DNA of 64,000 nt from Chromatiales bacterium (GTDB lineage Bacteria > Pseudomonadota > Gammaproteobacteria > UBA6429 > Thiohalophilaceae): NCBI GenBank assembly GCA_027032075.1, contig JALVOC010000146.1, positions 27,107 through 91,106 on the forward strand. The letters run 5' to 3'. Under the pieces are notes generated by a model. The model ran no database searches and had not been told where the DNA came from. It worked only from the letters and a program-made list of their open reading frames with translations. A program made the position numbers and the translations under genes. Of this stretch, positions 54,111 through 63,818 are shown in pieces (the stretch's first letter is position 1; the number at the start of each line of letters is the position of its first letter).

Positions 54111-54872
54111 GTGAATAAACGCCTTCTCACTTTCCTGCTTATTTCGTCTGCCTCGAGCTTTCTCATCGCCTGCCAGCAAAAAAACAGTGAGAATACCGCA
54201 CCACCACCGGCAACAAAAAGCGAACAACCGGTGCCGGCAGTGAAAACAAATACCGCCAATAAAATCTATGGCAAGGTTACCGATGTCATCGAAGCCGTTG
54301 GTTACACCTATGTGCAGGTCGACACCGGTAAGGAAAAAATCTGGGCGGCCGGACCAAACGCGCAGTTTGCCAAAGGCAGTATGATCGCTTTTACCACCGA
54401 AATGCCGATGAAGAACTTTCACAGCAAGGCATTGAACCGCGATTTCAGCATGATCTATTTTGTCAACCGCTTCATTACGGACAGGCCCGCTGATAACGAA
54501 CAGGCAGGCAACGAGATGCCAAACCCGCATGCCGAGATCAGGAAAAATCAGGCTGCGATCAACGTCAGCGGCATCAAAAAAGCCAAAAACGGATTCAACA
54601 TCAAGGAAGTCTATCAACAAAAACAGTCCTTGAGCGGCAAACAGGTGCGCATCCGCGGCAAAGTGACCAAGGTAACCGCCAGGGTTCTGGGCAAGAACTG
54701 GGTGCACCTGAAAGATGGCAGCACTGACAAGGATCTTACTCTCACAACCGGGGGAACAGCCAAAGTGGGCGATACCATTCTTGTCGATGGCAGGCTTTCG
54801 CTCAACAAGGATTTTGGTTACGGCTATACCTACGATCTGATCATCGAGGATGCCAAGGTTACCGTGGAGTAA
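54111..54872 (+). CDS. Lipoprotein with OB-fold (NrfJ-like) domains
   Basis: The GTG start at 54111, with GGAG 9 bases upstream, gives a 253-residue lipoprotein with lipobox LIAC. Two related beta domains follow: one around residues 50-125 (KIYGKVTDVIEAVGYTYVQV) and an OB-fold near the C-terminus (LSGKQVRIRGKVTKVTARVLGKNWVHLKDG). This pairing occurs in periplasmic proteins next to c-type cytochrome genes, sometimes labelled GW-dipeptide or NrfJ-related. An upstream open stretch from 53919 has no signal-peptide logic and is dismissed. Confidence 0.8.
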   Translation: MNKRLLTFLLISSASSFLIACQQKNSENTAPPPATKSEQPVPAVKTNTANKIYGKVTDVIEAVGYTYVQVDTGKEKIWAAGPNAQFAKGSMIAFTTEMPMKNFHSKALNRDFSMIYFVNRFITDRPADNEQAGNEMPNPHAEIRKNQAAINVSGIKKAKNGFNIKEVYQQKQSLSGKQVRIRGKVTKVTARVLGKNWVHLKDGSTDKDLTLTTGGTAKVGDTILVDGRLSLNKDFGYGYTYDLIIEDAKVTVE

Positions 54873-54898
54873 AAGTTTCTTAAAAGGGTTCCTGGCAA

Positions 54899-54957
54899 AC
54901 GTGTTCCGCATGCAGGTCATTTAGTATTTTTACCAGATTCAGGCTTCGCATCAGGGC
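54899..54957. repeat. MITE-like element, half copy
   Basis: AC-GTGTTCCG at 54899-54908, then TCATTTA, CCAGATTC and TTCGCATCAGGG follow in the same order as in the right half (reverse strand) of the element at 40141-40335. The other end is not recognisable in the 150 bases before xerC. Confidence 0.5.
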
Positions 54958-55108
54958 CGGCAAAATCATGCCTGCCTGCTGCAGGACGACCTGAGCCGCG
55001 GCATGCCCGGCTTTTACCAAACTGATCTTACGTCCTGTTACGCAAAAACCCGCGCCTTCTATCAAAAACAGGATTAGTTGCGGGGCAGGGAAGCCTTGCC
55101 CCTGCTGT

Positions 55109-56008
55109 TTATTTTTTCTTTGCCCGGGGATGCGCCTTGTCATACACCTGTGCCAGATGCTGAAAATCGAGGTGGGTGTATATCTGGGTGGTGGCGATAT
55201 TGGCATGGCCAAGGAGTTCCTGCACGGCGCGCAGATCCTGGCTGGATTCGAGAATATGGCTGGCAAACGAGTGGCGTAACAGGTGCGGATAAACCCGCAC
55301 ATCGATGCCCTGTTTCGACGCCCACTGTTTGAGGCGTTTTTGCACCGAGCGCGGGGAGAGCCTTGTGCCGTTTTTACTGATAAACAAGGCCTGCTGACCA
55401 TCCTTTACACGCTCCGCTCTCGCTGTTAACCATTTTTTTATCGCCGTCACGGCATACCGCCCGAGGGGAACCTGCCGGGTCTTGTTACCTTTACCGGTGA
55501 CCTCGACCATTTTTGCAGGCAAATCGATATTGGCAAGATCAAGGTTGGTCAACTCCGCCAGACGCAGTCCGGAAGAATAGAACAATTCGATGATGGCCCG
55601 ATCACGCAATCCCAGAAAATCCGTTTCGGTTATTTCCAGCAAGCGGGCAAGCTTGTCCACGTCCAGGGTGTCGGGAAGTCTACGCGCGCTCTTTGGCGCC
55701 CGAATGGCATCGGCGGGATTCACCTTGAGCTCACCCTCCACCAGCAGGAAGCGGAAAAATGTGCGAAAGGCGGAGAGCTCCCGTTGCAGGCTTTTACCAC
55801 TCAAACCACGGCGATGGCGCTGACTGATATATTGCCGCAAAGCGGCTTCCTTGAGATCGGGCCAGTTACCGATTTCATTCTCCTGGCAAAACAGCACCAG
55901 TTTACGAAGATCACGCTGATAGTTTTTGACCGTATGGGATGAGAGACGGCGTTCGGTACGCAGTTTACGCAGGAATATTTCAATCAGCTTGAGGGCGTGT
56001 TTGTGCAT
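55109..56008 (-). CDS. xerC: Tyrosine recombinase XerC
   Basis: XerC resolves chromosome dimers at dif together with XerD. The 299-residue protein has the SAM-like N-terminal core (LRKLRTERRLSSHTVKNYQRDLRKL) and the catalytic domain with Arg in SSGLRLAEL, Lys in GKGNKTRQVPL, HxxR in HLLRHSFASHIL, the second His in GHANIATTQIYTH, and the nucleophile Tyr in that last motif. It ends the lptM-lysA-dapF-DUF484-xerC operon, as in E. coli. Confidence 0.96.
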   Translation of the reverse strand: MHKHALKLIEIFLRKLRTERRLSSHTVKNYQRDLRKLVLFCQENEIGNWPDLKEAALRQYISQRHRRGLSGKSLQRELSAFRTFFRFLLVEGELKVNPADAIRAPKSARRLPDTLDVDKLARLLEITETDFLGLRDRAIIELFYSSGLRLAELTNLDLANIDLPAKMVEVTGKGNKTRQVPLGRYAVTAIKKWLTARAERVKDGQQALFISKNGTRLSPRSVQKRLKQWASKQGIDVRVYPHLLRHSFASHILESSQDLRAVQELLGHANIATTQIYTHLDFQHLAQVYDKAHPRAKKK

Positions 56009-56011
56009 TAT

Positions 56012-56719
56012 TCATGCAAGGTGCATCTTCAGCACCCTGGTGAGCACCTTGCCTAATTGGGAAAGAAACACCGTCCCCATATCGGCACGGAAACGGCTGC
56101 GATCCGGACTGCCGATAGCCAGCAAGCCGTAGCATCTCTGGCTGCTGGTACTTTCCACCAGCGGAATCAGTGCAGCAGAGGCGATATTATCGGACTGCCC
56201 CGAAAACAGGGCATCGAGCTGACCTGGCTTGAGACTGCCACATACCGGGCGGCGTCCCGCTATCACTTTTTCGAAGGCTCCCAGAACAGGTTCACTCCAA
56301 TCCACCAGTTCGGGCAATGCCCGCATTGTCGCATGGCCGGTATCGAACAAACGCACCACCACCGCTTCGGCATCGAGATCGTCGGCCAGACGGTTTCTGA
56401 CAACCTCCAGCATTTCTTCCAGGGAGGTGGAATCCAGCAGCGCGAGGATGAGGGTGTTGATGTGATGACTCAGTTCCTCATTCTTTTGCGCCGTGTAGAC
56501 AAGGTGTTGCAGCTTCCTGCGCGCCTCATCACGTTGATCCCGCAATACTGAAACCTGTCTTTCAATCAACGAAACGGCGTGGCCGGTCTCATGTGGCAAG
56601 GTCATGTCTGCCAGCAGATCCAGGTGGTTTTCAAAAAAAGCAGGGTGATCACGCAAATAACGGACAATCTCCCGTTCCACTTCCCTCTCACTCTGCTTTT
56701 GCTTTTTTTTCTTGCTCAT
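56012..56719 (-). CDS. DUF484 (GAF-like) protein
   Basis: A 235-residue cytoplasmic protein of the DUF484/YigA family: N-terminal helical region ([36 protein letters not shown]) then a coiled coil and a GAF-like domain with [10 protein letters not shown] and [13 protein letters not shown]. The function is unknown, but the position between dapF and xerC is conserved. It overlaps the dapF stop by four bases and ends four bases before xerC. Confidence 0.92.
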   Translation of the reverse strand: MSKKKKQKQSEREVEREIVRYLRDHPAFFENHLDLLADMTLPHETGHAVSLIERQVSVLRDQRDEARRKLQHLVYTAQKNEELSHHINTLILALLDSTSLEEMLEVVRNRLADDLDAEAVVVRLFDTGHATMRALPELVDWSEPVLGAFEKVIAGRRPVCGSLKPGQLDALFSGQSDNIASAALIPLVESTSSQRCYGLLAIGSPDRSRFRADMGTVFLSQLGKVLTRVLKMHLA

Positions 56720-57546
56720 AGTGACAACTTTCCTTCAAACACACTGACCGCGGGTCCGGTCATCATCACCGCTTGCCCCTCTCCCGCCCAGTTTATCTGC
56801 AACTCCCCGCCAGGCAAACTGACTGTCACTCTATCATCCAGCCATCCCTGTTGGCGACCCGTCACCACCGCCGCACAGGCACCGCTGCCACATGCCAGGG
56901 TTTCGCCGCTGCCGCGCTCGTATACCCGCAGGCGGATATACTGCGGATCGACGACCTGCATAAATCCCACATTGACCCGTTGCGGAAAACGGCGATGGGA
57001 TTCTATCTTCGGCCCGAGGGTGGCGACCGGCGCCCGCTCCACATCGTCCACCCGCAAGACTGCATGGGGATTCCCCATGGAAACCGCTGCGATCTCATAG
57101 GTTTCACCCTCGACTTCGAGCGCATAGCTGTCTGCCGGCGCATCCGCTTCAAAAGGGATGTTGGCCGGGGTAAAGTCCGGAGCGCCCATATCGACGGTGA
57201 CCTGACCGTCCCGCTCGATATGCAGCGTGATAAGACCCGAAGCGGTCGCGACGGTGATCTGGTCCTTGTCGGTCAGGCCCTTGTCGCGGACAAAACGGGC
57301 GAAGCATCGCGCACCATTCCCGCACTGCCCGACCTCGCTACCGTCGGCATTGAAAATACGATAGGTGAAATCCGCAGCCGCGGTTCGTGCCGCTTCCACC
57401 AGCAGCACCTGATCACAACCGACACCAAAATGACGATCGGCGATAAAACGGATTTGCTCGGCGCTGAGTTCAGGCGGGCGTGAGGTGGCATCAATGACAA
57501 CAAAGTCATTGCCCAGACCATGCATTTTGGTAAATAAAATTTCCAT
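56716..57546 (-). CDS. dapF: Diaminopimelate epimerase
   Basis: DapF converts LL- to meso-diaminopimelate for lysine and peptidoglycan synthesis. The 276-residue protein starts [19 protein letters not shown]; its two catalytic cysteines are in QCGNGARCF and [12 protein letters not shown]. Length is normal. Of two adjacent ATGs the second (57546) has better spacing from GGTGG. It sits between lysA and the DUF484 gene. Confidence 0.96.
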   Translation of the reverse strand: MEILFTKMHGLGNDFVVIDATSRPPELSAEQIRFIADRHFGVGCDQVLLVEAARTAAADFTYRIFNADGSEVGQCGNGARCFARFVRDKGLTDKDQITVATASGLITLHIERDGQVTVDMGAPDFTPANIPFEADAPADSYALEVEGETYEIAAVSMGNPHAVLRVDDVERAPVATLGPKIESHRRFPQRVNVGFMQVVDPQYIRLRVYERGSGETLACGSGACAAVVTGRQQGWLDDRVTVSLPGGELQINWAGEGQAVMMTGPAVSVFEGKLSL

Positions 57547-57623
57547 CATTCCACCCGTCGTACCATACGCGTATCCCCATCGGCTGCCAACTTTAGCCTC
57601 GCCCGCAACGCGGCGGTGGCAGT

Positions 57624-58868
57624 TCAGCGGAGAAGATGCTCTCTGGCATAGAGTTCGGTAATACTTTCCCGTTCCCGCACCACCTGCACCTTGTCACCGT
57701 CGACCATGATTTCCGCCGCACGTGGCCGGCTGTTGTAGTTTGAGCTCATGGAAAAACCATACGCCCCGGCGGAACGCACCACCAGCAGATCGCCCTGTTG
57801 CAGCACCAGTTGCCGATCCTTGCCAAGAAAGTCACCGGTTTCACACACCGGTCCGACGACATCATAGTGACGCGCCTCACCCTCCCGCGGTGCTGCCGGG
57901 ATAATCTCCTGCCATGCGCCATACAGGGTTGGCCGCATGAGATCGTTCATTGCCGCATCGACAATGGCAAAATCCTTGTGCGCGGTATGTTTCAGATATT
58001 CGACCCGCGTCAGCAGGATGCCGGCATTTCCTGCGATGGCGCGTCCGGGCTCGATGAGGATTTTCAACGGCCGATCGGCAAGCCGTTCCTTCAGCGCGGT
58101 GGCATAGGTATCCGGCAGAGGCGGTGCTTCGTCCCGATACGGAATACCCAGCCCGCCACCAAAATCAAGATGTGTGATCCCGATCCCCTGCCCTTGTAAA
58201 CGATCCACCAGTGCCAGCACCCGATCGAGCGCATCCAGAAACGGCGCCATCTCGGTCAATTGCGAACCGATGTGGCAATCCACCCCCTTGATCGCGAGGT
58301 GCGGCAAATCAGCGGCACGGGCGTATGCCGCCTCGACCAGATCGATATCGATGCCGAATTTGTTTTCCTTCAGCCCGGTGGAAATATAGGGATGGGTGCT
58401 GGCATCCACATCCGGATTGACGCGTAGTGATACCGGCGCAACGCGCCCCATTTCCCCCGCCACCCGGTTGAGGCGCTGCAGTTCGGGCACGGATTCCACA
58501 TTGAAACAGTGAATGCCCACTTCCAGCGCGCGGCGCATTTCATCGACCCGTTTGCCCACACCGGAAAACACGATCCTGGCAGGATCACCCCCTGCCGCCA
58601 GCACCCGCTCCAGCTCACCAATCGAAACAATATCGAAGCCGGAACCGAGACGGGCAAACAGGTTCAGAATCGCCAGGTTGGAACTCGCCTTGACGGCGTA
58701 ACAGACCAGATGATCCGTTCCGGCGAGGGCGTTGTCAAAAGCATGCCAGTGACGCTCCAGGGTTGCACGGGAATAGACGTAGCATGGAGTGCCGTGCGCC
58801 TCCGCGATTGCTGACACAGCCACGTCTTCGGCATGCAACTCACCGTTGCGGTAAACAAAATAATCCAT
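57624..58868 (-). CDS. lysA: Diaminopimelate decarboxylase
   Basis: LysA is a PLP enzyme making lysine from meso-diaminopimelate. The 414-residue protein begins [18 protein letters not shown]; the PLP lysine is in CYAVKASSN, the active-site His in [12 protein letters not shown] and the other-subunit Cys in [14 protein letters not shown]. The frame is open 28 codons further, but that part overlaps lptM. A 17-base gap separates it from lptM, so both are in one transcript. Confidence 0.96.
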   Translation of the reverse strand: MDYFVYRNGELHAEDVAVSAIAEAHGTPCYVYSRATLERHWHAFDNALAGTDHLVCYAVKASSNLAILNLFARLGSGFDIVSIGELERVLAAGGDPARIVFSGVGKRVDEMRRALEVGIHCFNVESVPELQRLNRVAGEMGRVAPVSLRVNPDVDASTHPYISTGLKENKFGIDIDLVEAAYARAADLPHLAIKGVDCHIGSQLTEMAPFLDALDRVLALVDRLQGQGIGITHLDFGGGLGIPYRDEAPPLPDTYATALKERLADRPLKILIEPGRAIAGNAGILLTRVEYLKHTAHKDFAIVDAAMNDLMRPTLYGAWQEIIPAAPREGEARHYDVVGPVCETGDFLGKDRQLVLQQGDLLVVRSAGAYGFSMSSNYNSRPRAAEIMVDGDKVQVVRERESITELYAREHLLR

Positions 58869-58884
58869 ACGGCTAAATTCGCAG

Positions 58885-59028
58885 TCAGTTTTCAGATTGG
58901 GACGTATGCTGCTCGGTTTCATCCGGCAGGTACAGCGGGCCTTTCTTGCCACAGCCGGACAACATGCTGCCGATACCCAGAATAACCACCAGGGCGATAA
59001 AGGCGATTTGTGGCCAGCAAAGACGCAT
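58885..59028 (-). CDS. lptM: Small lipoprotein LptM (YifL)
   Basis: A 47-residue lipoprotein, MRLCWPQIAFIALVVILG at the start, with lipobox SGCGKKGPLYLP. The CGKKGPLYLP stretch is the signature of LptM, which helps LptD fold and form disulfides in the lipopolysaccharide export pore. It is too short for most ORF cut-offs but the motif and position before lysA/dapF make the call firm. It is the first gene of the operon; the 284-bp region upstream up to 59313 shows no gene. Confidence 0.93.
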   Translation of the reverse strand: MRLCWPQIAFIALVVILGIGSMLSGCGKKGPLYLPDETEQHTSQSEN

Positions 59029-59312
59029 ATGTTATTCCTTTTTGGACAGTATAGTTCTATCTTAACAAGTCGGTCAGCAGGCAGCTATCCACTGACAAAT
59101 GGCAAGTCTGACAGGCGGGGAATATCGTCGGACGACATGGAAACACGCGGACTTGCGGGAACGAACCCAATCGTGGCATGTCTGATAGTATCAAGGGCCG
59201 CCCGCTGCGGGAACAAACCTTGGAGATCCTGCCTCTGATTTAATCTTACGATGATACGCCCATGGCGACAACGTATTAAACTCTAAGGGATAATCATCAC
59301 CCAAGCACCGCT

Positions 59313-59960
59313 ATGGCATTGTCAATCATCTTTACGTTTCTCGCCGTGCTGGGACTGTTGCTGTTCGTGCTGGGATTGCGGCGGATCTGGCGCTGGAAAA
59401 TGGTCTCCGGCAGCGTCCAGGGGATCAGTGGCGCCCTGCTGATCACTCTCGCCCTGATGGTCGCCTCCCTCGCCGCCAATCTGCACACCTACCAGCGCCT
59501 GACCCACGAATCGCCGGTGGCAAGCCTGCGCTTCGATCGCATCGGCCCCCGCTATTTCCGCGCCTATCTGCAGCGTCCCGGACAGACTGCTGAAATCTAC
59601 GATCTGCACGGCGATGAATGGCAGCTGGATGCCCGCATCCTCAAATGGCATGGCTGGGCCAACCTGCTGGGGCTGGACAGCGGCTTTCAGCTCGAGCGCC
59701 TCAGTGGGCGCTACCGGGATGCCGGGGAGGAAAAACGCAGCCAGCACGATGTCTACCCTTTGTATAAAAGTGAAGGAGTGGACATCTGGCGCCTGGCAAG
59801 AAACCATCCACGCTGGTTGCCCTGGGTGGATGCCGTCTATGGCAGCGCAACCTACATGCCCATGTCACATGGCGCCCGCTATGCGATCAGCATGAGCCAG
59901 TCCGGCCTGGTGGCCAGACCCCTGAACGATGCCGCCCGCAGGGCCGTGAAAGAGTGGTGA
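59313..59960 (+). CDS. Conserved membrane-anchored protein of unknown function
   Basis: A 215-residue protein with two N-terminal membrane segments (about 1-20 and 35-56) and a soluble C-terminal domain of mixed strands (VASLRFDRIGPRYFRAYLQRP, EWQLDARILKWHGWANLLGLDSGFQLERLSGRY, YGSATYMPMSHGARYAISM). Related proteins are often mislabelled multidrug efflux; I see no transporter motif. It is 59 bp upstream of the sensor kinase and may be cotranscribed. Confidence 0.7.
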   Translation: MALSIIFTFLAVLGLLLFVLGLRRIWRWKMVSGSVQGISGALLITLALMVASLAANLHTYQRLTHESPVASLRFDRIGPRYFRAYLQRPGQTAEIYDLHGDEWQLDARILKWHGWANLLGLDSGFQLERLSGRYRDAGEEKRSQHDVYPLYKSEGVDIWRLARNHPRWLPWVDAVYGSATYMPMSHGARYAISMSQSGLVARPLNDAARRAVKEW

Positions 59961-60019
59961 GGCAATTCGCAGGAGCGTGATATCCTCAAACCTGTCGTCG
60001 CAATCTGAAATCAAGTTAC

Positions 60020-61975
60020 GTGCGCATTCGAACCAATATTTTCATCTGGCTCTTCTTCGCCACCGTCGTACCGTTGACGGCGTTGACACTGGGCGCCACC
60101 TATTACAACCAGTACAGTTATCAACGTGAAGTCCAGCGTAAGCTGATTGGCAATCTTGACAACATTGCCTTGACCATCGAACGCCAGCTGCACAGCAACC
60201 ACAACCTTGCCCTCGGCCTTGCCCGCAGTGCAGCGGTGCAGGCTTATCTGCCGGTATTGCGCGGCATTCAAAAAAACGAGCCGCCGGCGAATGCGGCAAA
60301 ACTGCGGCAGCAGGTTTACCGCTATTTTGAAGGCTTCCAGACCATCATCTCCGATCGCTTCATCCTGCGGATGCTGGATGCAGACGGCAATACGGTTGCC
60401 ATGGTCAACAACAACCGGCGGGGGAAAGCCATCTATGAGAGCCTTTCCGGGATCAAATATGTCGAACAGGAAAATACCGATAGCGAATTCGTGCAGACAC
60501 TTTCCCAACTGGCAGCGGAGGAAGTCCACTCTCTCACCCTGCCGCAAAACCGGGTACGCAGCGAATTCCGCAACCTGTTTCTCTTGCAGGACATGGTGGT
60601 GCCGTTTTACGCTGGTAAAACCTTCATCGGTGCCCTCGCCCTGTCGATGGCGGGCGAGGATATCGATCGCCTGCTGGATCGCGCCACCCGCCTTTATGCC
60701 AACAAACTGTTTGTTTTCGTCCTCAACAACGACGATGCGGAACGAAACGGCCTGCTGCTCTATGACGAACCCGGAAAACTGCATCTTGCGGAAAGCCGTG
60801 CCGATTTGAACAAACTGAATGCGCCTTATGCGCAGGCCCTGATGGAAAAGGCAAATGAAAGCAGCGAGGGCATTCTGGACGTGAGTGACGATCACCAGAT
60901 CTATTTCACCGTGATGTCGCCCTACCCCAACCAGTTTGTCTCATGGGTGATCGCCAGTGACATCGACAAGCGCATTCTGCTGGAGCCGTTTTCGACCATC
61001 CGTTACGGCATCCTGTTTTTTGCCGCCATTGCGTTGATTGTTTCCCTGCTCCTTGCGGATTTTGGCTCACGCCGTATCGCCCGTCCCTTGTGTTATCTGT
61101 ATGAACACATCAAGGCCTTTGCGGATGGCGAACATCAACGGCGGGTGAGCGTGGATCAACCGATAAGTGAAGTACGCGCGCTGGCGACGGCGTTCAATTA
61201 TCTGGCTGACACCCTGCAGACCACCGAAAAGGAGCGGGACAGCGCCCAACAAATGGTTTTGCAGAGCAACAAACTCGCCAGCATCGGCCAGATGGCCGCC
61301 GGTATCGGCCATGAGATCAACAATCCCCTCAATAATATTCTCTCCTACACAAAACTCATCCAGCGCCACCTGGAAAAACAGCGGCAGCTTGCCGATGACA
61401 CATCCGCTCAACAGCTATTGGCCGATCTCGGTTCTCTGCGCGAAGAAACCCTGCGGGCCTCCGATATCGTCAAGGGCATTCTCAATTTCGCCCGCCAGGT
61501 TCCCCCCAGTTACAGCCGCTTTGCGGTGCCTGCCTGGCTGGAACAGACCCTGGCGCTGGTACAGCAAACCGCCAGAAGCCGCGATGTGACACTGGAACTG
61601 CAAACGGACTATGATGGCGAGGTGGACGGGGATCGCGGCCAGCTGCAGCAGGCACTGGTCAATCTGCTGCTGAATGCGATTCAGGCAAGCCCGCAACATG
61701 GACGTGTCGCCATCCATGCCGATCAGCTGGACGGGCAGTTGCGTATCGAGGTGCGTGATCAGGGTGCGGGGATCGCGGAAGCTGATTTACCCAATATTTT
61801 CGATCCCTTTTTCACCACCAAGTCCGAGGGGGAGGGCAGCGGCCTCGGGCTTTCCATCAGTCTGGGCATCATTGAACGCCACCATGGAAAGCTTGTTATT
61901 ATCAACCATCCCGACAAAGGCGTGAGCGCCAGCATCACCCTGCCGCTGCATGCCTGTGAAGCAGACACGCTATGA
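60020..61975 (+). CDS. Membrane sensor histidine kinase (NtrB-like output)
   Basis: A 651-residue kinase with GTG start. It has an N-terminal membrane helix, a periplasmic sensor of about 300 residues, a second membrane helix (about 333-350), a HAMP domain, and a HisKA/HATPase core: IGHEINNPLNNIL (phospho-His), NLLLNAIQAS (N box), DQGAGI (G1) and GLGLSISLGI (G2). Its stop overlaps the regulator start by four bases. The sensor domain has the size and strand pattern of a dCACHE-type domain; the ligand is unknown. Proximity to soxY suggests a sulfur compound, which is inference. Confidence 0.9.
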   Translation: MRIRTNIFIWLFFATVVPLTALTLGATYYNQYSYQREVQRKLIGNLDNIALTIERQLHSNHNLALGLARSAAVQAYLPVLRGIQKNEPPANAAKLRQQVYRYFEGFQTIISDRFILRMLDADGNTVAMVNNNRRGKAIYESLSGIKYVEQENTDSEFVQTLSQLAAEEVHSLTLPQNRVRSEFRNLFLLQDMVVPFYAGKTFIGALALSMAGEDIDRLLDRATRLYANKLFVFVLNNDDAERNGLLLYDEPGKLHLAESRADLNKLNAPYAQALMEKANESSEGILDVSDDHQIYFTVMSPYPNQFVSWVIASDIDKRILLEPFSTIRYGILFFAAIALIVSLLLADFGSRRIARPLCYLYEHIKAFADGEHQRRVSVDQPISEVRALATAFNYLADTLQTTEKERDSAQQMVLQSNKLASIGQMAAGIGHEINNPLNNILSYTKLIQRHLEKQRQLADDTSAQQLLADLGSLREETLRASDIVKGILNFARQVPPSYSRFAVPAWLEQTLALVQQTARSRDVTLELQTDYDGEVDGDRGQLQQALVNLLLNAIQASPQHGRVAIHADQLDGQLRIEVRDQGAGIAEADLPNIFDPFFTTKSEGEGSGLGLSISLGIIERHHGKLVIINHPDKGVSASITLPLHACEADTL

Positions 61976-63339
61976 ACAGCAAACCCACAATCCTGTTTGT
62001 CGATGACGATCCCAAGGCGGGCGAGTTGATGCTGCGCTTCAGCGAGCACGCCTCGTTTCACTGCAAAACGTTTCAGTCGCCGCTGGAGGCGCTGGAGGAA
62101 TTCCAGCAAAACGGTGCGGCGCTGATCGTCAGCGATCTGCGCATGCCCGGCATCAGCGGTATCGAACTGCTGGCAAAAGTCCGGGATATCGATTCCAGCG
62201 TCCCCTTCATCATCATCACCGGTTACGCCAATATCGATGACGCGATCGAATCGTTGCGTCTCGGCGCCACCGACTTCCTGAAAAAGCCGTTCGACATGGA
62301 GGAAATGCAGGTCCTCATCGAAAAAACCCTCGGTCACAACGCCCTGCTGGAGGAAAACCGCCTGCTCAAGCGCCAGTTGCAGGACGAACGTCAACGCTTC
62401 GGCATGGTGGGACACTCCGCTGCAATGCAGGCGATCTTCCACACCATTGAAAAGATTGCCGACATCCGCTGCAACGTCATCATCGAAGGGGAATCCGGCA
62501 CCGGCAAGGAACTGGCGGCGAGGGCGATCCATTTTCAGAGCCTGTTTGCCGAGCAGCCTTTCCTGGTCATCGACTGCGGCGCCATTTCCGATACCCTGCT
62601 GGAGAGTGAGCTCTTCGGACATGAAAAGGGCGCTTTTACCGGTGCACACCGGACGAAAAAGGGCCTGCTCGAAGTGGCTTCCGGCGGAACCGTGTTTCTC
62701 GATGAAATCAGCAACATCTCCGACGCCATGCAGATCAAGCTGCTGCGCGTTATCCAGGAACAACAGATCACCCGCGTCGGCGGCCTGCATCCAATCGAGA
62801 TTGATGTTCGCTTTATTGTCGCCACCAACCGCAAACTGGAAGAAATGGTGTTGGCGGGTGAATTCCGCGCGGATCTCTATCACCGCCTCAATGTGGTAAA
62901 ACTCACCATGCCCCCACTGCGTGAGCGCCGCGAGGACATCCCCTTGCTGCTGCACCATTTTATCGAGCACTTCGCCCGCCACTATCACCGCGATGTGAGC
63001 GGTTTCGACGGCGACGCGATGCGCAAACTCATGCAGCATGACTGGCCCGGGAACGTACGGGAGCTGCAAAACCTGGTGGAACGCAGTGTTGCCCTGGCCG
63101 ACGCTCCGCAGATGCCGCTAGCAGAGATCACCAGCCTGCGCGGCGATAGCGCCATCGATGGTGATCTGCCCAGCCTGGCGGTTTTGGAACAGCGGTATAT
63201 CCTTAAGGTACTGGAGCGTTTTAACCACAGCCGGGAAAAAACCGCCCAGATCCTCGGGATCAACAAATCCACCCTGTGGCGCAAACTGCAGCAATACTCC
63301 CAGCCGGAAACGGAAGAGGAGAGGAAAAAATCATCATGA
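61972..63339 (+). CDS. Sigma-54-dependent response regulator (NtrC family)
   Basis: A 455-residue activator: receiver domain with acidic pocket (VDDDP) and phospho-acceptor Asp55 in VSDLRMPG, then AAA+ with Walker A (GESGTGKE), the sigma-54-contacting GAFTGA loop, Walker B (GGTVFLDEIS), and a C-terminal Fis-like HTH (REKTAQILGINKSTLWRKLQQY). Coupled to the kinase by ATGA overlap. The soxY leader, 480 bp downstream, has a sigma-54 promoter and an upstream palindrome suited to such an activator. Confidence 0.95.
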   Translation: MNSKPTILFVDDDPKAGELMLRFSEHASFHCKTFQSPLEALEEFQQNGAALIVSDLRMPGISGIELLAKVRDIDSSVPFIIITGYANIDDAIESLRLGATDFLKKPFDMEEMQVLIEKTLGHNALLEENRLLKRQLQDERQRFGMVGHSAAMQAIFHTIEKIADIRCNVIIEGESGTGKELAARAIHFQSLFAEQPFLVIDCGAISDTLLESELFGHEKGAFTGAHRTKKGLLEVASGGTVFLDEISNISDAMQIKLLRVIQEQQITRVGGLHPIEIDVRFIVATNRKLEEMVLAGEFRADLYHRLNVVKLTMPPLRERREDIPLLLHHFIEHFARHYHRDVSGFDGDAMRKLMQHDWPGNVRELQNLVERSVALADAPQMPLAEITSLRGDSAIDGDLPSLAVLEQRYILKVLERFNHSREKTAQILGINKSTLWRKLQQYSQPETEEERKKSS

Positions 63340-63363
63340 AAACCGTAACAGGAGGGACGCACC

Positions 63364-63624
63364 ATGGACTTTGAAAAGCTTGACACCCTGTTCGAGGATC
63401 TCAAACAGCAGCGCGACGAACTGCGCCTGAAAATTCACCTGGCCAAGGCGGAAGCCAGAACCGAGTGGGAAAATCTCGAATCCCGCTGGGACGAGATCAA
63501 ACCCAAGCTGGACCAGGCCAAAAACGATGCCGCCAACACCGCCAGCGAAGTCCTCGGCGCCCTCGAGCTGGCCGGCGAGGCGATTAAAAAAGGCTACCAC
63601 CGCATCAAGCGCGACCTGGACTGA
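63364..63624 (+). CDS. Small coiled-coil protein
   Basis: An 86-residue, highly charged, almost wholly helical protein beginning MDFEKLDTLFEDLKQQRDELR; heptad patterning continues through EWENLESRWDEIKPKLDQAKND. No membrane segment or signal. GGAGGG precedes the start by 7 bases. It lies 24 bases after the regulator stop, so it is probably in the same operon. Related small proteins occur near stress or respiration genes, but no function is established that I can cite. Confidence 0.75.
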   Translation: MDFEKLDTLFEDLKQQRDELRLKIHLAKAEARTEWENLESRWDEIKPKLDQAKNDAANTASEVLGALELAGEAIKKGYHRIKRDLD

Positions 63625-63651
63625 TCACCACCCGCCTGGCGAACTCCCCTT

Positions 63652-63679
63652 CCCGCCGGGGTGGCGGGCTGACTGTTTT
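63652..63679 (+). terminator. Possible terminator of the two-component operon
   Basis: CCCGCC (63652-63657) pairs with GGCGGG (63663-63668); TTTT follows after eight bases. A short stem with a late U-run, so weak. Confidence 0.4.
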
Positions 63680-63685
63680 GCAATG

Positions 63686-63710
63686 CCAATCGTGCAATTT
63701 GCACGATTGG
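63686..63710. promoter_or_regulatory. 25-bp palindrome, candidate activator site upstream of soxY
   Basis: CCAATCGTGCAA (63686-63697), central T, then its exact complement TTGCACGATTGG (63699-63710). The centre is about 96 bp upstream of the predicted sigma-54 start, in the usual range for NtrC-family enhancer sites. Confidence 0.65.
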
Positions 63711-63767
63711 TGCCGCCCTCCTTCCACAGCCTCCCTCCAAGCCCTTGAAATCACAAGACAATATTAC

Positions 63768-63783
63768 TGGCATTATCTTTGCA
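63768..63783 (+). promoter_or_regulatory. Sigma-54 (-24/-12) promoter of soxY
   Basis: TGGCATTATCTTTGCA has the -24 GG (63769-63770) and -12 GC (63781-63782) at the exact N10 spacing and matches TGGCAC-N5-TTGCA with one mismatch. Transcription would begin near 63794, giving a leader of about 25 bases with AAGGAGG (63803-63809) before the soxY ATG. Confidence 0.75.
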
Positions 63784-63818
63784 ATTATTCCGACTCAACT
63801 ATAAGGAGGAAACACCAA

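Noticed and set aside
61759..63069. 436-codon open frame on the minus strand
   Set aside because: Antisense of the response regulator and the end of the kinase; both plus-strand genes have full motif sets.
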